Of a stretch of 9,328 nt of DNA, positions 5,528 through 9,328 are shown piece by piece. How positions within the stretch are numbered: position 1 is the first letter of the stretch; the number at the start of each line of letters is the position of its first letter. Position numbers and translations under genes: made by a program. The DNA lies in the NCBI GenBank assembly GCA_029933275.1, contig JAOZOM010000065.1, positions 1 through 9,328 of the forward strand. Reading direction: 5' to 3'. Under the pieces are notes generated by a model that made no database searches, was not told where the DNA came from, and saw nothing but the letters and a program-made list of their open reading frames with translations. The DNA comes from Anaerolineales bacterium. Its GTDB lineage: Bacteria > Chloroflexota > Anaerolineae > Anaerolineales > Villigracilaceae.

Positions 5528-6631
5528 TCAAATACTCAATCTCAGCAGAATATCTACAATTTTTTCTGCCGCGTCCCCATTCCCGAAGGGATTAACCGCC
5601 TGCGCCATCGCGGCGTGGGCAATCGGGTCGTTAAGCAGATAACTCGCCTCGTTCACAATCTTCCGCTGATTAGTGCCGACCAACTTCAAAGTCCCCGCCT
5701 GCACACCTTCGGGACGCTCGGTTACATCACGCAAGACCAGAACCGGCACCCCAAATGCGGGAGCTTCCTCCTGAATTCCGCCTGAATCAGTCAAAATCAA
5801 ATGTGCGTTTTTCATCAAATGAACGAGGGGCAAATAATCCAGCGGTGGCAAAAGCGTGATATTTTCCACATCGCCCAATAAGCGATAAACCGGCTCCTGC
5901 ACATGGGGATTAAGATGCACGGGATAGACAATCTCCACATCCCCGCGCGCGGCAATGGATTTGAGTGCCGCACAGATATTTTCGAGAGGCTGACCGAAAT
6001 TCTCTCGCCGATGTGCGGTAACCAAAACAAGTCGCTTCGATTCGAACTTGGATAACAAACCTGCTACTGCTGGTGGGCTGGGTTGCTCGGCGACAAACTG
6101 CAACGCGTCAATCACAGGATTCCCTGTCACATGCACGATCTCACCTGAAACACCCTCCTTGAGCAGATTCTGCCGCGACCAGCGTGTTGGTGCAAAATGC
6201 AAATCTGCCGCCACCCCCGCCACCCGCCGATTAATCTCCTCGGGGAAAGGCTCCCATTTATTATGCGTCCGCAAACCAGCTTCAACATGCCCTACCTTGA
6301 TACGGCGATAATACGCGTTCAACGCGGCTGCCATGACAGTGGTCGTATCGCCCTGTACCAAAACCCAATCCGGCTGCATTTCCGCCAAAACCGGATCAAG
6401 ATATGTAAAAACCGCGGCGGTTAATCCTGCCAGTGTTTGATTTGGGCGCATTAGATTCAAATCCACATCCGGCTGAATCTCGAAAAGGGACAGAACCTGA
6501 TCGAGCATTTCGCGATGTTGTGCTGTCACGCAAACGCGCGATTCAATCCCATCTCGCTTAGCGAGTTCGCGCACAACGGGAGCCATTTTTATCGCTTCAG
6601 GTCTAGTACCAAAAATAGAGAGTATTTTCAT
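5528..6631 (-). CDS. wecB: UDP-N-acetylglucosamine 2-epimerase (non-hydrolysing)
   Basis: 367 aa, close to the usual 370-380. The enzyme interconverts UDP-GlcNAc and UDP-ManNAc in the cytoplasm. It has the GT-B double Rossmann fold. N-terminal motifs are GTRPEAIKMAPVV (8-20), VQGDTTTVMAAAL (92-104), GHVEAGLRT (114-122) and PFPEEINRR (128-136). C-terminal motifs are TGNPVIDAL (169-177), VTAHRRENFG (204-213), YPVHLNP (236-242) and TDSGGIQEEAPAFGVPVLVLR (281-301). Known active-site residues are present: R10, D95, E117, E131 and the His of AHRRE (H207). The absence of a hydrolase-type catalytic pattern and the full match to WecB/MnaA favour the non-hydrolysing type. wecC lies immediately upstream. 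The ATG has no Shine-Dalgarno sequence; the preceding bases are TAATAT-AAAACC-ATG. Confidence 0.96.
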   Translation of the reverse strand: MKILSIFGTRPEAIKMAPVVRELAKRDGIESRVCVTAQHREMLDQVLSLFEIQPDVDLNLMRPNQTLAGLTAAVFTYLDPVLAEMQPDWVLVQGDTTTVMAAALNAYYRRIKVGHVEAGLRTHNKWEPFPEEINRRVAGVAADLHFAPTRWSRQNLLKEGVSGEIVHVTGNPVIDALQFVAEQPSPPAVAGLLSKFESKRLVLVTAHRRENFGQPLENICAALKSIAARGDVEIVYPVHLNPHVQEPVYRLLGDVENITLLPPLDYLPLVHLMKNAHLILTDSGGIQEEAPAFGVPVLVLRDVTERPEGVQAGTLKLVGTNQRKIVNEASYLLNDPIAHAAMAQAVNPFGNGDAAEKIVDILLRLSI

Positions 6632-6637
6632 GGTTTT

Positions 6638-6643
6638 ATATTA
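6638..6643 (-). promoter_or_regulatory. Possible -10 box directly before wecB
   Basis: TAATAT on the minus strand is followed by exactly six bases and the wecB ATG, which would place the transcription start at the start codon. It fits the loose TAnnnT pattern only and has no credible -35. Co-transcription from wecC is equally possible. Confidence 0.25.
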
Positions 6644-6645
6644 AG

Positions 6646-6724
6646 GTTGAAAAGCTGAAAGGTTAGCAGGTTGTAGATTTGAATGTTGAAAGTTGTTTTG
6701 AACTTTAAGCCTTCAGCTTTTAAC
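6646..6724. repeat. Long imperfect inverted repeat with heptad-like filler between wecC and wecB
   Basis: GTTGAAAAGCTGAAAGG (6646-6662) and CCTTCAGCTTTTAAC (6710-6724) are inverted copies: 15 bp pair, with two single-base bulges. The 47-nt interior contains phased seven-base words AGATTTG, AATGTTG and AAAGTTG (6675-6695). On the transcribed strand the hairpin begins one base after the wecC stop codon and ends 14 nt before the wecB ATG, so it fills the intergenic gap. There is no T-tract, so it is not a standard terminator. Confidence 0.65.
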
Positions 6725-6725
6725 A

Positions 6726-8012
6726 TTAAACTTTAAACTCACTCACACCTAAACGCGCCAATTCAAACCCTGCTTCTTCCCACGCCTCCGCATCCCAGCC
6801 ATTGACAGTATCAATCGCAATATGCCCTGGCATCATTTTTACAATTTCTTGGGCATCGAACGCTTTAAATTGGCTGTGCGCTACGAGCAAGAGAATCGCA
6901 TCCGCATTTTCGAGAGCTTCTTCTAAGGTAGATACTGCGTTGATATTCGGCAAGGTCGCGCTCAACGCAAAGGGTTCGTAGGCTTTCACACTCGCACCCG
7001 CGCTTTGAAGTAAACGCACCACTTCAACGGCGGGACTTTCGCGCAAATCGTCTACATTGGGTTTATAGGCTAATCCCAACGCGGCAATTTTTTTGCCAGC
7101 CAATGATCCAAGCGCGCGTTCAACCAAATCAACTACAAATTTCGGCTGGGAATCGTTCACCTCTCGCGCGGTGCGAATAAAAGGGGTAATCTCCGGAGCG
7201 GCTTCTACGAGGAACCACGGATCAACGCTAATACAATGCCCCCCCACGCCGGGACCCGGCTTCAAAATCTCAACGCGCGGATGCAAATTAGCGAGAGAGA
7301 TTGCCTCCCATGCATCTATCCCAAATTTATCGGCAAGGCGGGAGAATTCATTCGCGATGGCTATATTTACATCGCGATAGGTATTTTCCATCAACTTGAC
7401 CATCTCGGCTGTAGTCGCATTGGTCTTGATCACCTCGCCTTTGACAAAAGTTTTATATAAATCGTATCCCGCTTGCGCCGATTCGGGCGTAATGCCGCCA
7501 ACAACGCGCGCATTTTCAATTAATTCGCGCAAAATCTGACCGGGAAGGACGCGTTCAGGGGAATAGGCGAGATGAAAATCTACGCCTGCTTTCAATCCCG
7601 ATTTCTCAAGGATAGGTGCAACCAAATCAATCGTTGTACGCGGCGGAGAGGTAGATTCCAGCACGACGAGATTGCCTTTTTGCAGATGCGGCGTAATCGC
7701 CTCCGCGGCTGAGATCACAGCACGCATATCAGCGTGTTTATCGGAATCGTAAAATGGGGTCGGGACAGCGATGATGAACGCATCCGCAGGCTCGGGTCGC
7801 GTTGCGACACGCAACATCCCCGATTTAATCGCGTCCTGTACCAAATCCCGCAATCCCGGCTCGTGGATATGTAATCCGCCGCTTTGCAAAGTTTCGATAA
7901 TATGAGGGTTAATATCTACGCCGACAACTTCAATGCCGTGTGTAGCAAAAGTGCTGGCAGTGGGCAAACCGATATATCCTAAGCCCAAAACAGAAAGTTT
8001 TTGAAATTTCAC
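6726..8012 (-). CDS. wecC: UDP-N-acetyl-D-mannosamine dehydrogenase
   Basis: 428 aa. It oxidises UDP-ManNAc to UDP-ManNAcA with two NAD+, supplying an acidic sugar for surface polysaccharide. The NAD-binding Rossmann motif is VLGLGYIGLPTAS (8-20), with the acidic D33 of VDIN. Further motifs are VPTPF (83-87), LESTSPPRTT (118-127), AYSPERVLPG (149-158), the catalytic-domain NATTAEMVKLMENTYRDVNI (198-217), and GPGVGGHCISVDPWF (253-267) with catalytic Cys260. The C-terminal domain has LGLAYKPNVDDLRESPA. Of the UDP-glucose/GDP-mannose dehydrogenase family, GVGGHCIxVDPWF is typical of WecC, which agrees with the adjacent wecB. UDP-GlcNAc dehydrogenase (WbpA-like) is the main alternative. The start is GTG at 8012, supported by GGAG five bases upstream. 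It is the first gene of the wecC-wecB block and shares a divergent promoter region with nfeD. Confidence 0.93.
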   Translation of the reverse strand: MKFQKLSVLGLGYIGLPTASTFATHGIEVVGVDINPHIIETLQSGGLHIHEPGLRDLVQDAIKSGMLRVATRPEPADAFIIAVPTPFYDSDKHADMRAVISAAEAITPHLQKGNLVVLESTSPPRTTIDLVAPILEKSGLKAGVDFHLAYSPERVLPGQILRELIENARVVGGITPESAQAGYDLYKTFVKGEVIKTNATTAEMVKLMENTYRDVNIAIANEFSRLADKFGIDAWEAISLANLHPRVEILKPGPGVGGHCISVDPWFLVEAAPEITPFIRTAREVNDSQPKFVVDLVERALGSLAGKKIAALGLAYKPNVDDLRESPAVEVVRLLQSAGASVKAYEPFALSATLPNINAVSTLEEALENADAILLLVAHSQFKAFDAQEIVKMMPGHIAIDTVNGWDAEAWEEAGFELARLGVSEFKV

Positions 8013-8050
8013 AGAATCTCCAGTTTATTCAATTTAAGTTAAGCCTGCGT

Positions 8051-8079
8051 ATTATACAACTAACATTAAAAATTCACAG
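8051..8079 (-). promoter_or_regulatory. Promoter of wecC
   Basis: Perfect TATAAT at 8051-8056 on the minus strand. At 17-bp spacing the -35 is CTGTGA (8074-8079), a 3/6 match. The start would be near 8044, giving a leader of about 32 nt that contains the GGAG site. It overlaps the oppositely oriented nfeD promoter. Confidence 0.5.
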
Positions 8080-8093
8080 ATGTATTGTATAAT
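8066..8093 (+). promoter_or_regulatory. Promoter of the nfeD-stomatin pair
   Basis: TTAAAA (8066-8071, 4/6) is followed by a 16-bp spacer and a perfect TATAAT (8088-8093). The predicted start near 8100 gives a leader of about 24 nt with AGAGGA before the ATG. Confidence 0.55.
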
Positions 8094-8123
8094 AACTTTA
8101 ATCGTTTTCAGAAAAGAGGAAAA

Positions 8124-8726
8124 ATGGATACCATCTTGCTCGACCCCAACATCGCGTACTTGTTTTTAGTGGGCGGCGTTTTATTAACTTTTTTTGCCTT
8201 GGTCACACCCGGCACAGGATTTTTAGAAATCGGTGCGCTTTTCCTTTTGGCAGTAGCAGGATACGCGGTATATAACATCCCCATCCATATTTGGGCATTG
8301 ATTTTGCTCATGCTGAGTTTACTTCCCTTTGGGATGGCGATTAGAGCCTCCTCTCGGCGTGAACTTTATCTCGGCTTGAGCATTTTTGGCGTTATCATCG
8401 GCTCCGCTTACCTCTTTCGTGGGGAAGGCTGGTCTCCGGCGGTCAACATCTGGTTGACAATAATCGTTTCTCTGCTTATGGGCGGGTTTATCTGGATCGC
8501 AATTACAAAAACCCTCGAGGCTTTAGAATTTCGCCCCGTACACGATTTAGACGCACTAATTGGGCAAATTGGCGAGGCAAAGACAGATATCAACGACGAA
8601 GGCTCCGCACAAGTTTCCGGCGAGTTATGGACGGCGAGGAGCAAAAACCCCATTTCGGCAGGGGCACGAGTACGCGTATTTAAACGAGAAGGCTTTGTTT
8701 TAGACGTTGAAGCAGTTGAAGAGTAG
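8124..8726 (+). CDS. NfeD-family membrane protein (short form, C-terminal OB fold)
   Basis: 200 aa from the ATG at 8124, chosen because GAGG lies four bases before it; an in-frame TTG at 8085 overlaps the -10 box and is unlikely. Hydrophobic segments at about 10-28, 33-52, 53-74, 81-99 and 107-128 suggest four or five membrane helices. The C-terminal domain (about 141-197) reads LDALIGQIGEAKTDI, SAQVSGELWTARS and GFVLDVEAVE, the OB-fold signature of NfeD proteins. The ClpP-like serine protease domain of long NfeD forms is absent. NfeD proteins are usually encoded next to a stomatin or flotillin and thought to work with it in membrane microdomains. The stomatin gene begins 51 bp downstream, so the pairing is classic. 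Confidence 0.9.
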   Translation: MDTILLDPNIAYLFLVGGVLLTFFALVTPGTGFLEIGALFLLAVAGYAVYNIPIHIWALILLMLSLLPFGMAIRASSRRELYLGLSIFGVIIGSAYLFRGEGWSPAVNIWLTIIVSLLMGGFIWIAITKTLEALEFRPVHDLDALIGQIGEAKTDINDEGSAQVSGELWTARSKNPISAGARVRVFKREGFVLDVEAVEE

Positions 8727-8734
8727 TTTATAAT
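8707..8734 (+). promoter_or_regulatory. Possible internal promoter for the stomatin gene
   Basis: TTGAAG (8707-8712, 4/6) with a 16-bp spacer and a perfect TATAAT (8729-8734), straddling the nfeD stop codon. It would allow extra stomatin transcription independent of nfeD. Confidence 0.35.
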
Positions 8735-8777
8735 CCCTAACTATAAATATCAATTTTAGAAAAATGGAGGCAGTAAA

Positions 8778-9328
8778 ATGACCGGAGCAGCATCTAGTTT
8801 ATTATGTCTAGTGGGTGGCGTTATCGTCATCGGGATTGCAATCGCAGCTAGCGCAATTCGTATTATTCCTGAATATCAGCGTTTGGTCGTTTTTCGGCTG
8901 GGACGTTGTGTCGGAGAGAAAGGACCTGGCATTGTTTTCTTAATCCCTGTGGTAGATCGGGCCGCGCGCGTAGATTTGCGCGAACAAGTCCGTGAAATCC
9001 CGCACCAGACCGCGATCACCAAAGATAATGCCGGTATATCAATTGATTTTCTCTGGTATTACAAAGTTCTTGATCCCGCCGAATCTGTCTTGGCTGTGGG
9101 TAATTTTGAAGCAGCCGCTCAGGGTATGGCAACAACAACTTTGCGTGCCGTTGTAGGTGGTATCCCCCTCGACGATGTTCTCTCAGAACGCGAACATATT
9201 AACACGATGTTACGCACCCGTCTTGACGAGGTTACAGAACGCTGGGGAGTTAAAGTGACCAATGTTGAAATTCGCGAAATTATCCCACCACGCGAAATTC
9301 AAGAATCCATGAACCGCCAGATGACCGC
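8778..9328 (+). CDS. Stomatin/slipin-type SPFH protein, N-terminal part (cut by window edge)
   Basis: 183 codons are visible. The ATG is preceded by GGAGG with a seven-base gap. One N-terminal membrane helix (about 5-28) leads into an SPFH/band 7 domain with the stomatin signature. It shows IIPEYQRLVVFRLGR (29-43), KGPGIVFLIPVVD (48-60), VDLREQVREIPHQTAITKDN (65-84), YYKVLDP (94-100), ATTTLRAVVGGIPLDDVLSE and VTNVEIREIIPPREIQESMN. The Gln/Ala-rich coiled coil that normally follows is beyond the window. Stomatins form oligomeric membrane rings or scaffolds and influence proteolysis and membrane protein function. Together with the upstream nfeD this is the conserved NfeD-stomatin pair. It is clearly a different subfamily from the prohibitin-like protein at 3287-4327. 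Confidence 0.93.
   Translation, partial: MTGAASSLLCLVGGVIVIGIAIAASAIRIIPEYQRLVVFRLGRCVGEKGPGIVFLIPVVDRAARVDLREQVREIPHQTAITKDNAGISIDFLWYYKVLDPAESVLAVGNFEAAAQGMATTTLRAVVGGIPLDDVLSEREHINTMLRTRLDEVTERWGVKVTNVEIREIIPPREIQESMNRQMT

Overview
The window reads as a piece of a Chloroflexota genome, most likely class Anaerolineae. The clues are long Thr/Pro (TPTPT) linkers in surface proteins, a zinc-ribbon/transmembrane/LysM protein, a secreted protein with repeated GYPI...VQYFQ.(A/G)RLE units, a greA-lysS pair, and a SelD of the SCAGUxxK type. This placement is inference from protein style. No rRNA or other phylogenetic marker is present. No mobile element, CRISPR array, tRNA or rRNA was seen.

Layout. 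Eight genes lie on the minus strand and two on the plus strand. From the left: the 5' end of lysS (cut by the window edge); greA with its own promoter and a strong intrinsic terminator; a membrane-anchored LysM protein; selD, which carries an in-frame UGA at the active-site position; an SPFH/prohibitin-like membrane protein; a secreted repeat protein; wecB; and wecC. A divergent promoter region of about 110 bp follows, then a plus-strand nfeD-stomatin pair whose second gene runs off the right edge. No gap between genes exceeds 300 bases.

How the genes work together. wecC and wecB should convert UDP-GlcNAc to UDP-ManNAc and then UDP-ManNAcA for a surface polysaccharide. The next gene downstream encodes an exported repeat protein, so this block is probably about the cell envelope. 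NfeD and the stomatin form a classic membrane-microdomain pair, and a second SPFH protein is encoded on the other strand. selD makes selenophosphate and is itself predicted to be a selenoprotein, so the host must have a Sec decoding system (selA, selB, selC) elsewhere. greA and lysS are housekeeping genes.

Most notable points. (1) selD is broken by UGA at codon 23, exactly at the catalytic Cys position, and a plausible bacterial SECIS hairpin follows. (2) A near-consensus promoter for selD is embedded in the terminator hairpin of the upstream SPFH gene, so its transcript would start inside the 3' arm and leave the terminator behind. (3) Two, perhaps three, of the ten genes lack a Shine-Dalgarno sequence and have a -10-like box only 6 to 10 nt before ATG, which suggests leaderless mRNAs. 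(4) The divergent promoters of wecC and nfeD physically overlap.
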